A DNA stretch of 33,184 nucleotides from an uncultured Clostridia bacterium (GCA_944336625.1 CALVLF010000039.1:1-33184); one strand, 5' to 3'. Positions 17,061 to 24,653 are shown, counted from the stretch's first letter. Notes: a model not told the origin generated them from the sequence alone. Program-made: numbers and translations.

Positions 17061-18401
17061 TTAATATTCACAGCCGTTGAGCCGGCCCCAGAGTTTTTTG
17101 GATACCTCCAGGGTATGGGCATTGATGGCTTCCTCGTCGATGCCGATGAGCTGCCGGTCTTTCATAAGCAGGCGGCCGTTGCACATGGTGGTTTCGCACT
17201 GACGGCCCGTCATGCCGAAGATCATATGGCCGTCTACATTATCCGCACCAAAGGGCGTGAAGGGTTTGTAATCCATCACAATGATATCCGCTGCGGCTCC
17301 CGCCTGCAGGATCCCCAGTGGATCGGGGAAATAGCGGGCGCAGATCTCCCGGTTGTTCTTAAAGAGCATATCCGTTACCTCGCACCAGGCCACATTGGGC
17401 AGGCAGGCATGGTGCCGCTGGATGATGAGGGCCACCTTGAGGCTTTCCAGCATATCGAAGGTATAGGCGTCGGTGCCCATGCCTACCAGGATGCCCTTGT
17501 GGATCATCTGCAGAATGGGGGAGCAGCCTACGGCATTGCCCATGTTGGATTCGGGGTTGTTTACAACCATGGTATCTGTTTCCTTTATTATATCCATCTC
17601 TGCAGGGTTCACATGGATGCAGTGCCCCAGGAGGGTCTTAGGCCCCAGGATACCCTGGTTCAGCAGCCGGTTTACACTGCGGGTGCCATATTTTTGCAGG
17701 GAATCGTAAACGTCGTTCATGCCCTCTGCCACGTGGATATGGAAGCCGGTGCGGCCATTATTTTCCTTGACCATCTTCTCAAAGGTTTTATCCGAGATGG
17801 TGAAAAGGGCATGCCCCCCAAACATGGCCTTGACCATGGGGTTCTGCTCCTTTTCGCAATGGGTAATAAAATCGCCATTCTCTTTGATGGCAGCATCGCA
17901 TTTGGCCTCCCCATCCCGGTCGGAGACCTCGTAGCACAGGCAGGTGCGCACCCCCAGCTCTTTTGCTACCTCTTCGATGGCAAATAGGCTGCCCTCGATT
18001 TCACAGTAGCTGGCATGGTGGTCAAAAACGGTGGTGCAGCCGGTTTTAATGGAGTCGATATAGGTGGTGTAGGCGCTGCGGCGGGTATCCTCTAGGGTCA
18101 GGTGCCGGTCGATGTTCCACCACATGCCGTCCAGCACCTCAAAGAAATTGGTGGGGTTATGGCCCTTGATGGAGAGGCCACGGGCCAGGCCGCTGTAAAT
18201 ATGGGAATGAGCGTTGATGAAGGCGGGCATGATGACCATGCCCTTAGCGTCGATAAACTCCGCCTGGGGGTATTTGGCCTTGAGGGCCTGGGTCTCGCCC
18301 ACTTCCAGGATCTTTGTGCCCTCTACGGCAACGCCTCCATCGGGCAGGTAGGGCAGGTTTGCGTCCCGGGTGACCAGCTTTCCATTGGCAATGAGATACA
18401 T
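17061..18401 (-). CDS. ssnA: SsnA amidohydrolase
   Basis: A 446-residue metal-dependent amidohydrolase of the SsnA family, related to guanine and atrazine deaminases and found beside YgfK in selenium/purine clusters. Metal and active-site residues are His65 and His67 (NAHSH), His221/His223 with Glu227 (HIHVAEG), His260 (LGHCIH) and Asp311 (GTDAY). It is the first gene of the minus-strand operon, behind a long structured leader. AAGGAGG stands 9 bases before the ATG. Its exact substrate is not settled for the family; a purine or a ring-opened purine product fits this setting. Confidence 0.93.
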   Translation of the reverse strand: MYLIANGKLVTRDANLPYLPDGGVAVEGTKILEVGETQALKAKYPQAEFIDAKGMVIMPAFINAHSHIYSGLARGLSIKGHNPTNFFEVLDGMWWNIDRHLTLEDTRRSAYTTYIDSIKTGCTTVFDHHASYCEIEGSLFAIEEVAKELGVRTCLCYEVSDRDGEAKCDAAIKENGDFITHCEKEQNPMVKAMFGGHALFTISDKTFEKMVKENNGRTGFHIHVAEGMNDVYDSLQKYGTRSVNRLLNQGILGPKTLLGHCIHVNPAEMDIIKETDTMVVNNPESNMGNAVGCSPILQMIHKGILVGMGTDAYTFDMLESLKVALIIQRHHACLPNVAWCEVTDMLFKNNREICARYFPDPLGILQAGAAADIIVMDYKPFTPFGADNVDGHMIFGMTGRQCETTMCNGRLLMKDRQLIGIDEEAINAHTLEVSKKLWGRLNGCEY

Positions 18402-18478
18402 GTGGAGACCTCCTTGGTTTTCATAATAGGATATTGGGTAGGTGGCCCGGGAGGCGGGCCGCAGGAAAGGAGAGGGAG

Positions 18479-18509
18479 AAAAGCAGGGCCGGCGCCCTGA
18501 AGGAAGGGC
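18479..18509 (-). promoter_or_regulatory. Attenuator-like pair of mutually exclusive hairpins in the ssnA leader
   Basis: Read on the minus strand, GCCCT (18509-18505) can pair with AGGGC (18498-18494). The same AGGGC, as CAGGGC (18499-18494), can instead pair with GCCCTG (18489-18484), and this second stem is followed at once by TTTT (18482-18479). The first pairing would act as antiterminator and the second as a short intrinsic terminator. The terminator stem is only 6 base pairs, so its strength is uncertain. Confidence 0.55.
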
Positions 18510-18514
18510 CTATG

Positions 18515-18579
18515 TGTAGGAAACGCGCACGAGGACGAACGATTCATTCGCCAGCCCGTGCGCGCAGCACTCCCTTACA
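18515..18579 (-). ncRNA. Candidate structured leader RNA (aptamer-like) of ssnA
   Basis: On the minus strand a 65-base extended hairpin can form. The outer stem is 18579-18571 with 18523-18515 (one mismatch). A six-base bulge lies on one side, then an eight-base perfect stem CGCGCACG/CGTGCGCG (18564-18557 with 18531-18524). An asymmetric internal loop leads to a four-base stem (18550-18547 with 18539-18536) capped by seven bases. It starts about 40 bases after the predicted transcription start and is followed by the attenuator-like hairpins. This layout, with bulges between stable stems, resembles a riboswitch. It does not look like the classical purine riboswitch. A computationally predicted 'ssnA RNA motif' exists to my recollection; I cannot test the match. 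Confidence 0.5.
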
Positions 18580-18623
18580 GCCTGTTTTGAAAATTGAAAA
18601 GAGATATCCATTAAATTATCTAT

Positions 18624-18652
18624 ATTTTATCATAGCGGGCGACTGCTTTCAA
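18624..18652 (-). promoter_or_regulatory. Promoter of the ssnA-ygfK-xdh-deoC operon
   Basis: On the minus strand TTGAAA (18652-18647), a 17-base spacer and TAAAAT (18629-18624) form a good sigma-A promoter. The predicted start near 18617 leaves a leader of about 215 bases before ssnA. Confidence 0.75.
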
Positions 18653-18671
18653 GCCCTGGAGGACGGATTAC

Positions 18672-18702
18672 AAAAAGTTTTTAGACAACATAAAAAAGTT
18701 TT
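18672..18702. promoter_or_regulatory. Direct repeat AAAAAGTTTT, candidate operator
   Basis: The near-palindromic 10-mer AAAAAGTTTT occurs at 18672-18681 and again at 18693-18702, 21 bases apart start to start (two DNA turns). It lies between the divergent ssnA and regulator promoters, ending 10 bases before the latter's -35. It could be the binding site of the YheO-type regulator or an AT-rich UP element. Confidence 0.4.
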
Positions 18703-18712
18703 GGGATTTCTA

Positions 18713-18740
18713 TTGATTTCCGCGCCGGATATGGTATCAT
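18713..18740 (+). promoter_or_regulatory. Promoter of the regulator-ygeY-ygeW operon
   Basis: TTGATT (18713-18718), a 16-base spacer and TATCAT (18735-18740). The leader is about 70 bases and ends in AAAGGAGGAAAGC before the ATG. Confidence 0.7.
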
Positions 18741-18818
18741 GGAAACTAGAAAAGATAAAATTATTCGGGGAGTTCCGGGGCCTGAAGGGGGTTTCGGGCG
18801 GGAAAAAGGAGGAAAGCT

Positions 18819-19460
18819 ATGCAAAGAGACTTGCTGGAGCTGCTTAAGCGCATTGCCAACGCCCTGGCCCTGCAATTCGGCAGCAACTGCGAGGTGGTGA
18901 TTCACGACCTTACCGGCGACGACCCGGAAAATACCATCGTCTGCATCGAAAACGGCCATGTATCCCGGCGGGATGCCAAGGCAGGCCCCAGCCACATTGT
19001 GCTAGACGCTATGCGGGAGGGCCGCAAGGATATTCCGGATCATTACAATTACCTGACAAAGACCAACGATGGCCGCATCCTCCGCTCCAGCTCCGTATAT
19101 ATCAAGGACGAAGCGGGAAAGGCTACAGGCATCTTCTGCGTAAATTATGACTTGACCGACCTGATGATGGCCCAGTCCGTCATCAATAACATCGTCCAGC
19201 GGGGAAACCAGGGCCGGGAGCCCCAGCATATTCCCACCAATGTAAACGAGCTGCTGGATGATCTTCTGGAAAAGAGCGTGCAGCTGGTAGGCAAGCCGGT
19301 TGCTATGATGAACAAAGAAGATAAGATCCGGGCCATCGCCTTCCTAAACGAGGCCGGCGCCCTGCTCATCACCAAGAGCGGCGATAAGATCGCCAAGTAT
19401 TTCGGCATCAGCAAGTATAGTCTCTATGCCTATCTGGACAGCGGAAACGACGCAAAATAA
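18819..19460 (+). CDS. YheO/DauR-type transcriptional regulator
   Basis: A 213-residue protein with an N-terminal YheO-like PAS domain (about residues 6-118, with NCEVVIHDL and GIFCVNYDLT as marks) and a C-terminal helix-turn-helix domain (about 145-210, recognition region near DKIAKYFGISKYSLYAYL). Family members such as DauR sense small metabolites and control amino-acid or nucleotide catabolism genes. It is divergent from ssnA and first in the ygeY-ygeW unit, so it is the likely local regulator of both arms of the cluster. The ligand is unknown; a purine or a breakdown product is the natural guess. The start follows a strong AAGGAGG site. Confidence 0.88.
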   Translation: MQRDLLELLKRIANALALQFGSNCEVVIHDLTGDDPENTIVCIENGHVSRRDAKAGPSHIVLDAMREGRKDIPDHYNYLTKTNDGRILRSSSVYIKDEAGKATGIFCVNYDLTDLMMAQSVINNIVQRGNQGREPQHIPTNVNELLDDLLEKSVQLVGKPVAMMNKEDKIRAIAFLNEAGALLITKSGDKIAKYFGISKYSLYAYLDSGNDAK

Positions 19461-19523
19461 CCACAAGACTCGATCCTTAGCAAAAGACCCCTTCCCATCA
19501 TTTTTATTCAGGAGGACAGAACC

Positions 19524-20885
19524 GTGGATTTTGAAAAGATTAAGCAGGCTGCACAGGACTATCTCCCCCAAATGACCAAGTTCCTGCGGGACCTTATCGC
19601 CATTCCCAGCGAAAGCTGTGAGGAGGAAGGCGTCATCAAGCGCACCATCGAAGAAATGCAAAAGCTGGGCTTTGACCGGGCGGAGATAGACCCCCAGGGC
19701 AACGCCCTTGGATATATGGGCAATGGCCCCCGGCTCATCGCCTTTGACGGCCATATCGACACCGTAGGCGTGGGCAACCGGGACAACTGGAAGTTCGACC
19801 CCTATGAGGGCTTCGAGAGCGAGACGGAGATCGGCGGCCGGGGCGGCTCCGATCAGGAAGGGGGCATCGTATCCGCCGTATATGGGGCCAAAATCATGAA
19901 GGACCTGGGCCTCATTCCGGAAGATGTGACCGTTTTGGTAGCGGCCACGGTGCAGGAGGAGGATTGCGATGGCCTTTGCTGGCAGTATATCCACAATGAG
20001 GACGGACTTACCCCTGAGTTCGTGGTTTCCACCGAGCCCACGGACGGCGGCATCTACCGGGGCCACCGGGGCCGCATGGAGATAAGGGTGGATGTGCAGG
20101 GCATTTCCTGCCACGGTTCCGCCCCGGAGCGGGGGGATAACGCCATCTACAAAATGGCGGATATCCTCAAGGAAGTCCAGGCCCTCAATGAAAACGGCTG
20201 CGGCGATGATGTAGAGATCAAGGGCCTGGTGAAGATGCTGGAGCCCACATTCAACCCGGAGCATTATGAGGATGCCCGCTTCCTGGGCCGGGGCACCGTA
20301 ACCACCAGCCAGATCTTCTATACCTCTCCCAGCCGCTGCGCCGTGGCGGATTCCTGCTCCATCTCCCTGGACCGGCGCATGACCGCCGGGGAAACCTGGG
20401 ATTCCTGCATTAAAGAAATCGAAGCCCTTCCTTCAGTGAAAAAGCACGGGGCTAAGGTATCCATGTATATGTACGACCGGCCTGCCTGGACCGGCCTGGT
20501 CTATAAAACCGAATGCTATTTCCCCACCTGGATCAATAAAGAAACCGCCCCCCATGTGCAGGCCGTGGTGGAAGCCCATAAGGCCCTTTATGGGGATAAG
20601 CGCATCGGCGACCCGGCCGCCATGCATCTGCGGAACCGGCCCCTGACGGATAAGTGGACCTTCTCCACCAATGGCGTATCCATCCAGGGCCGCTACGGCA
20701 TTCCCTGCGTGGGCTTTGGCCCCGGCGCCGAGTCCCAGGCCCATGCGCCGAACGAAATCACCTGGAAGCAGGACCTGGTTACCTGCGCCGCCGTCTATGC
20801 TGCCATTCCCGGCCTGTATAAGGGCAAGGGGGAGGAGGACGTCTGCCAGTTCCGGGCGGGCAAGACCGACAACGACATCAAATAA
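19524..20885 (+). CDS. ygeY: YgeY-type M20 family hydrolase
   Basis: A 453-residue M20 metallopeptidase-like hydrolase of the YgeY branch, found in selenium/purine clusters. Zinc ligands and the catalytic pair are visible: His77 and Asp79 (DGHID), Asp110 (RGGSDQEGG), Glu145/Glu146 (TVQEED), Glu171 (STEPTD) and a late His in ESQAHAPNE. The start is GTG at 19524, with CAGGAGG upstream. It lies 63 bases after the regulator with no terminator between. In the cluster it would hydrolyse an amide-containing intermediate of ring-opened purine; the precise substrate is not shown by sequence. Confidence 0.93.
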   Translation: MDFEKIKQAAQDYLPQMTKFLRDLIAIPSESCEEEGVIKRTIEEMQKLGFDRAEIDPQGNALGYMGNGPRLIAFDGHIDTVGVGNRDNWKFDPYEGFESETEIGGRGGSDQEGGIVSAVYGAKIMKDLGLIPEDVTVLVAATVQEEDCDGLCWQYIHNEDGLTPEFVVSTEPTDGGIYRGHRGRMEIRVDVQGISCHGSAPERGDNAIYKMADILKEVQALNENGCGDDVEIKGLVKMLEPTFNPEHYEDARFLGRGTVTTSQIFYTSPSRCAVADSCSISLDRRMTAGETWDSCIKEIEALPSVKKHGAKVSMYMYDRPAWTGLVYKTECYFPTWINKETAPHVQAVVEAHKALYGDKRIGDPAAMHLRNRPLTDKWTFSTNGVSIQGRYGIPCVGFGPGAESQAHAPNEITWKQDLVTCAAVYAAIPGLYKGKGEEDVCQFRAGKTDNDIK

Positions 20886-20914
20886 AAAGCCGAAGGGCGG
20901 AGAGGAAACGACTT

Positions 20915-22108
20915 ATGAGCAACGTCAAACAGTTTACCGACAAACTTCAGAAGCTGAACTTCCAGGATATGTACGAGGGGGATTTCTTCCTCACCTGGGA
21001 AAAGAGCCGGGAGGAGCTGGAGGCCGTATTCACCGTTGCGGACGCCCTGCGGCATCTTCGGGAGAACAATATTTCCGCCAAGATCTTCGACAGCGGCCTG
21101 GGCATCAGCCTGTTCCGGGATAATTCTACCCGCACCCGCTTCTCCTTCGCCTCCGCCTGCAACCTGCTGGGCCTGGAGGTGCAGGATCTGGACGAGGGAA
21201 AGAGCCAGATCGCCCACGGGGAGACCGTCCGGGAGACGGCCAACATGATCTCCTTCATGGCGGACGTCATCGGCATTCGGGACGATATGTATATCGGCAA
21301 GGGCAATACCTACATGCACCACGTGGTAGACGCGGTGACCGCGGGGCATAAGGATGGCGTTCTGGAGCAGAAGCCCACCCTAGTCAACCTTCAGTGCGAT
21401 ATCGACCACCCCACCCAGGCCATGGCCGATGCCCTGCACCTGATCAACCTCTATGGCGGCGTGGAAAATCTCAAGGGAAAGAAGATCGCCATGACCTGGG
21501 CCTACAGTCCCAGCTATGGCAAGCCCCTCTCCGTTCCCCAGGGCATCATCGGCCTCATGACCCGCCTGGGCATGGATGTGACCCTGGCCTATCCTGAGGG
21601 CTATGAGGTCATGGAGGACGTGGTGGAAGTGGCCAGGAAAAACGCTGCGGAGCAGGGGGGCAAGTTCGAGATTACCCACTCCATGGCCGAGGCCTTTAAA
21701 GATGCAGATGTGGTCTACCCCAAGAGCTGGGCCCCCTTCAAAGCCATGGAGGAGAGGACGGAGCTTTATGGCAAGGGGGATATGGAGGGCATTAAGGCCC
21801 TGGAGAAGCGCCTCTTGGCCCAGAATGCCCAGCATAAGGACTGGGAGTGCACCGAGGAGATGATGGCCCTTACCAAAGAGGGCAAGGCTATGTATCTCCA
21901 CTGCCTGCCGGCGGATATTACCGACGTATCCTGTGAAGCCGGCGAGGTAGCCGCCAGCGTATTTGACCGGTATCGGGACCCCTTGTATAAAGAGGCTTCC
22001 TATAAGCCCTATATCATTGCGGCCATGATTTTCCTGGCCAAGGTAAAGGACCCTGTAGCCAAGCTTCTGGAGCTGGAAGCCAAGGGCACCAAGCGGCATG
22101 ATGGATAA
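20915..22108 (+). CDS. ygeW: YgeW knotted carbamoyltransferase
   Basis: A 397-residue member of the aspartate/ornithine carbamoyltransferase superfamily, YgeW branch. The carbamoyl-phosphate site is FRDNSTRTR (STRTR at 71-75), HPTQ at 165-168 and HCLP at 329-332, all intact. The branch-specific stretch HCLPADITDVSCEAGEV is present. The protein is longer than a standard ornithine carbamoyltransferase because of an insertion at about 285-312. It probably transfers or removes a carbamoyl group from a purine-derived ureido compound, yielding carbamoyl phosphate that can make ATP through a carbamate kinase. That kinase is not in the window. It starts 29 bases after ygeY and ends the operon. Confidence 0.94.
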   Translation: MSNVKQFTDKLQKLNFQDMYEGDFFLTWEKSREELEAVFTVADALRHLRENNISAKIFDSGLGISLFRDNSTRTRFSFASACNLLGLEVQDLDEGKSQIAHGETVRETANMISFMADVIGIRDDMYIGKGNTYMHHVVDAVTAGHKDGVLEQKPTLVNLQCDIDHPTQAMADALHLINLYGGVENLKGKKIAMTWAYSPSYGKPLSVPQGIIGLMTRLGMDVTLAYPEGYEVMEDVVEVARKNAAEQGGKFEITHSMAEAFKDADVVYPKSWAPFKAMEERTELYGKGDMEGIKALEKRLLAQNAQHKDWECTEEMMALTKEGKAMYLHCLPADITDVSCEAGEVAASVFDRYRDPLYKEASYKPYIIAAMIFLAKVKDPVAKLLELEAKGTKRHDG

Positions 22109-22124
22109 GTAGTTAACCGCTTTT

Positions 22125-22159
22125 CGCCCCCGATGCTAGGCATCGGGGGCGAAATTTTT
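22125..22159 (+). terminator. Terminator after ygeW
   Basis: The 12-base arms CGCCCCCGATGC (22125-22136) and its exact complement (22140-22151) pair around TAG, followed by AAA and a T-run at 22155-22159. Confidence 0.92.
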
Positions 22160-22213
22160 CTGCTGGGGCGGAGGCCTGGGGGAAGAAAGCTTGCCGGAAA
22201 AGAGGTTCTTTTT

Positions 22214-22310
22214 GGGCGGGGCGGAGTTTGGCGGCCCGTAGGGCCGCCAAACCAAAGGGCGGGCCAAAGCCCGCCCTTTGTGCGCGCTTTGCGCGCCCGC
22301 CGCCCCGCCC
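22214..22310. repeat. Four-armed perfect palindromic element
   Basis: An outer 11-base stem (22214-22224 with 22300-22310) encloses three consecutive perfect hairpins: 22227-22237/22241-22251 (loop GTA), 22254-22264/22269-22279 (loop CAAA) and 22282-22287/22291-22296 (loop TTT). Only two or three unpaired bases separate the arms, so the strand folds into a compact four-way junction. All pairs are Watson-Crick with no G-U, so either strand folds equally well. This points to selection on DNA, or to a REP/MITE-like element, rather than to one RNA strand. No coding sequence is seen here. Confidence 0.75.
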
Positions 22311-22326
22311 GCTTCCCCGGGCCAGG

Positions 22327-22355
22327 TTGCCAAGGCCCTGGCCAGCTGCTATACT
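22327..22355 (+). promoter_or_regulatory. Promoter of the small membrane protein gene
   Basis: TTGCCA (22327-22332), a 17-base spacer and TATACT (22350-22355). The -35 sits in the centre of an inverted repeat GGCCAGG (22320-22326) / CCTGGCC (22337-22343), which could be an operator. Confidence 0.65.
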
Positions 22356-22407
22356 GTAAAAAATCTACCCTTCTTGTGCAAGGGGCTACACGCCTGAAAG
22401 GAGCGCT

Positions 22408-22635
22408 ATGCTGCACATACTTTTTAGCTATTGGACCGTAGGGGCGGCTATTCTGCTTTTTCTTGGGAGCGGCCTGACCCTTTTTCTAGGCCGCAGGAGA
22501 CTGCCCCGCCCTGCCCGGGCTGCTCTGTGGGCGGCTTTGGCCCTGGCAGCCCTGTATCTGGGCTTCATTCTGGCGGCTACGCTGGCCGCAGGAAGCAACC
22601 CGCCCCAAGAGCCGGTGCCCCTGCCGGCGGCATAA
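22408..22635 (+). CDS. Small two-helix membrane protein
   Basis: A 75-residue protein with two hydrophobic segments (about 7-27 and 38-61) separated by an Arg-rich turn (RRRLPRPAR) and ending in a Pro-rich tail. AAAGGAG stands just before the ATG and a good promoter lies upstream, so it is probably real. I recognise no family. It is convergent with, and only about 50 bases from the end of, the DUF4157 gene. A link such as immunity is possible but unsupported beyond position. Confidence 0.65.
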   Translation: MLHILFSYWTVGAAILLFLGSGLTLFLGRRRLPRPARAALWAALALAALYLGFILAATLAAGSNPPQEPVPLPAA

Positions 22636-22665
22636 AAAAGCCCCCTTTTGCGAAAAAAAGAGGGC
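22634..22665 (-). terminator. Terminator of the DUF4157 gene
   Basis: On the minus strand GCCCTCTTTT (22665-22656) pairs with AAAAGGGGGC (22649-22640), one pair being G-U, and a run of six T follows (22639-22634). It lies 24 bases after the stop codon and overlaps the last bases of the convergent gene. Confidence 0.85.
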
Positions 22666-22688
22666 CTTGTATGAAGCGGCAGGCGGCG

Positions 22689-24605
22689 CTAGCCTTTCTT
22701 GAGAGCCCTCTGCCGGTTAAGATATTCCTGCATTGCTTCCGCCGCCTGGGGGAATTTGGCAATAAAATCCGCATATCCTTCCCAGTCGCTCGCCTTTGCT
22801 GTTTCATCTCCTACCTTTTTTAAGGTCCATTTTGTAAAATCATTGTTCCCCGTCAGGGCATCAAACTGGGCCTGATTCATTCGGTCTTCGGGGCGGCCTA
22901 TCTGCTCCGCTGTGTGTTTGGTGGAATAGCCGATGGCCTTAGGGAGATGCAGATCATCCCGGACAGCCGCTTCATTTAAGCCCCGCATCTTCTGCAGCTT
23001 GGCAAGGGTTGCCGGATCCTGGATCTGGGGCAGGAGGTAATCCCAGATGTCGCTGCCTGTAGAATCCCGTAGGCCGGTAGTGGACAGCTCCTCGAAAGAA
23101 ACAGCAGAAGTTTCTTTGTCAGAAAGCTGATAGCCGGTCTGCGCATTTTTTGACGCGGCGCCCTGGGTGGAGAGCCCTATACCATTGATATAATGCAGGG
23201 CGTGGACGAGCTCGTGGGCGGCCAGCATTTTTCCTAATCCTGCAAGGCCGGTGTTTTTGTAGAGGTTCATGAAAGGAAGGCTGGGCATATCCACCTTAGC
23301 ATGGGCACCCCGGTTGGATGAAAGCTGCTGATTAGGAGCTTTGCTCATATTACCCGACAGGGAGGCGCTATTGTCGCGGACCATGGCGCCGGGCTTGTTC
23401 AACAGCTTGAGGGCATTGCCTCCCTTGTTTTCCGGGTTGTTTAGAAATACCCGCTTCTGCTCATCCGGGTTCACTGCATGGCGCTTTTCGAAGATCTGCC
23501 CCAGGATCTGGTAGCCGGTCTGGCTGCTGCGGGCAAGATCCGTGAGCTCATCCCCCCAGCGGCGGCGGAATTCCAGCCCATGGTCGCTGTCGTCGTCTTC
23601 ATAGTCGAAGACCTGCTCCATCAGGCTCTCCTTAAAGGCGGCTACGCTCTCCTGAGAGGAGTCCATTTCGCCGGCCACCTGGAAGAGGCCCATAATGGAA
23701 TCCTGCGCCTTGGAAAGGGCCGCCTGCCTGGCCTCCTTATCGCTGCCCTGATCCTGTAGGGCGGCCATGTTGGCATTGTAGCTGGCGATGGTATTGTTGA
23801 TGGCTTTCCAGCCTTGGATGCCGCTGCTTTCATCCAGCAGGTTCAGGGCGGTGGACTTTTTGGGCGCCTCCAGCTGGGCCAGGATATCCGCTACATCCGC
23901 TCCCCGCTGCTTATGCTTGACCTGGCCATGCCTGTCTACATTAGCGGCCTGGTAGGCCCTGGCCTTTTCCATCAGTGCCTTTTTCAGGGCGGCCTGCTGT
24001 TTCGGATCGGTGGCCTTGTTATAGCTTTCCGTCAGCCGGCGCAGCTCCCGGTAGCTTCCATCAAAAAGATAGCTCTTTTGGCTGTGGCCCTGGATATCGA
24101 TGCGGGGCAGCATCTGGGCCTCGCCCATGGGGGCGGAGACGCCTACCCCCTCCCCGGCCACAGCCCCCTGCTGCACTGTGTGCACCAGCTCGTGGGCCGC
24201 CGTCTGGGGGTCGAACCCATGGCTGCCAAAGTAGATATCCCGGCCAGCGGTATAGGCCATGGCTCCCATGGCATCGGCCTTGCCGGCGGCAGCCTGGTCC
24301 GTATGGAGCCGCACGCCGGAAAAATCCGCTTGGAGGCGGGCTCCCATCTCCTGCTTTATGGCCGACGGGGTGCGGCCCTTTATCCCCCGGGAGAGGCGCT
24401 GGGCTTCCTGCTCCGCCGCCGGAATCTGCCGGCTTAGGGCCTGGAGCTTTTTCTGCATCCGCTCCTCCAGGTTCGGCAGGATGAAGCCATCGGAAGAGGA
24501 AGAAAAGCTGCTGTTGGGCGGAAACGGCAGGGAAGAGGCCTGCTTTTCCGCCGGCATATCTATGGCATCCGGCAGGCTGCTGTAATGTGGGGCATATTCT
24601 TGCAT
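22689..24605 (-). CDS. eCIS-core (DUF4157) protein with a second M91-like HExxH domain
   Basis: A 638-residue protein. After a disordered Ser/Pro-rich start, residues about 80-146 form a DUF4157 domain (FSGVRLHTD, AYTAGRDIYFG, AAHELVHTVQQ), with HELVH at 138-142. This domain is the hallmark of effectors and toxins associated with extracellular contractile injection systems. A helical, charged middle (about 175-385) follows. A second zinc motif HELVHALH lies at 464-471, with EELSTTGL about 40 residues later, as in M91/NleD-like effector proteases. No signal peptide is visible and no sheath, tube or baseplate gene is nearby. The ATG at 24605 was chosen because GGAAGG lies just upstream; an earlier ATG at 24722 would run through the promoter. 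It stands alone between two terminators. The M91 call is by motif only. Confidence 0.8.
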   Translation of the reverse strand: MQEYAPHYSSLPDAIDMPAEKQASSLPFPPNSSFSSSSDGFILPNLEERMQKKLQALSRQIPAAEQEAQRLSRGIKGRTPSAIKQEMGARLQADFSGVRLHTDQAAAGKADAMGAMAYTAGRDIYFGSHGFDPQTAAHELVHTVQQGAVAGEGVGVSAPMGEAQMLPRIDIQGHSQKSYLFDGSYRELRRLTESYNKATDPKQQAALKKALMEKARAYQAANVDRHGQVKHKQRGADVADILAQLEAPKKSTALNLLDESSGIQGWKAINNTIASYNANMAALQDQGSDKEARQAALSKAQDSIMGLFQVAGEMDSSQESVAAFKESLMEQVFDYEDDDSDHGLEFRRRWGDELTDLARSSQTGYQILGQIFEKRHAVNPDEQKRVFLNNPENKGGNALKLLNKPGAMVRDNSASLSGNMSKAPNQQLSSNRGAHAKVDMPSLPFMNLYKNTGLAGLGKMLAAHELVHALHYINGIGLSTQGAASKNAQTGYQLSDKETSAVSFEELSTTGLRDSTGSDIWDYLLPQIQDPATLAKLQKMRGLNEAAVRDDLHLPKAIGYSTKHTAEQIGRPEDRMNQAQFDALTGNNDFTKWTLKKVGDETAKASDWEGYADFIAKFPQAAEAMQEYLNRQRALKKG

Positions 24606-24653
24606 TTCTAGCCTTCCTTTCTTGAGGGGGAATCCGCTTCTAAAATTAAAATT

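Noticed and set aside
17025..17987. A 320-codon open frame on the plus strand
   Set aside because: Antisense to ssnA, which has all amidohydrolase ligands.
18402..18620. Classical purine riboswitch in the ssnA leader
   Set aside because: The three-way junction with two kissing loops and the conserved TATA...ATG-type core is not present.
18434..18847. A 137-codon open frame on the plus strand upstream of the regulator
   Set aside because: It covers the divergent promoters and the structured ssnA leader, has no ribosome site and overlaps the regulator start.
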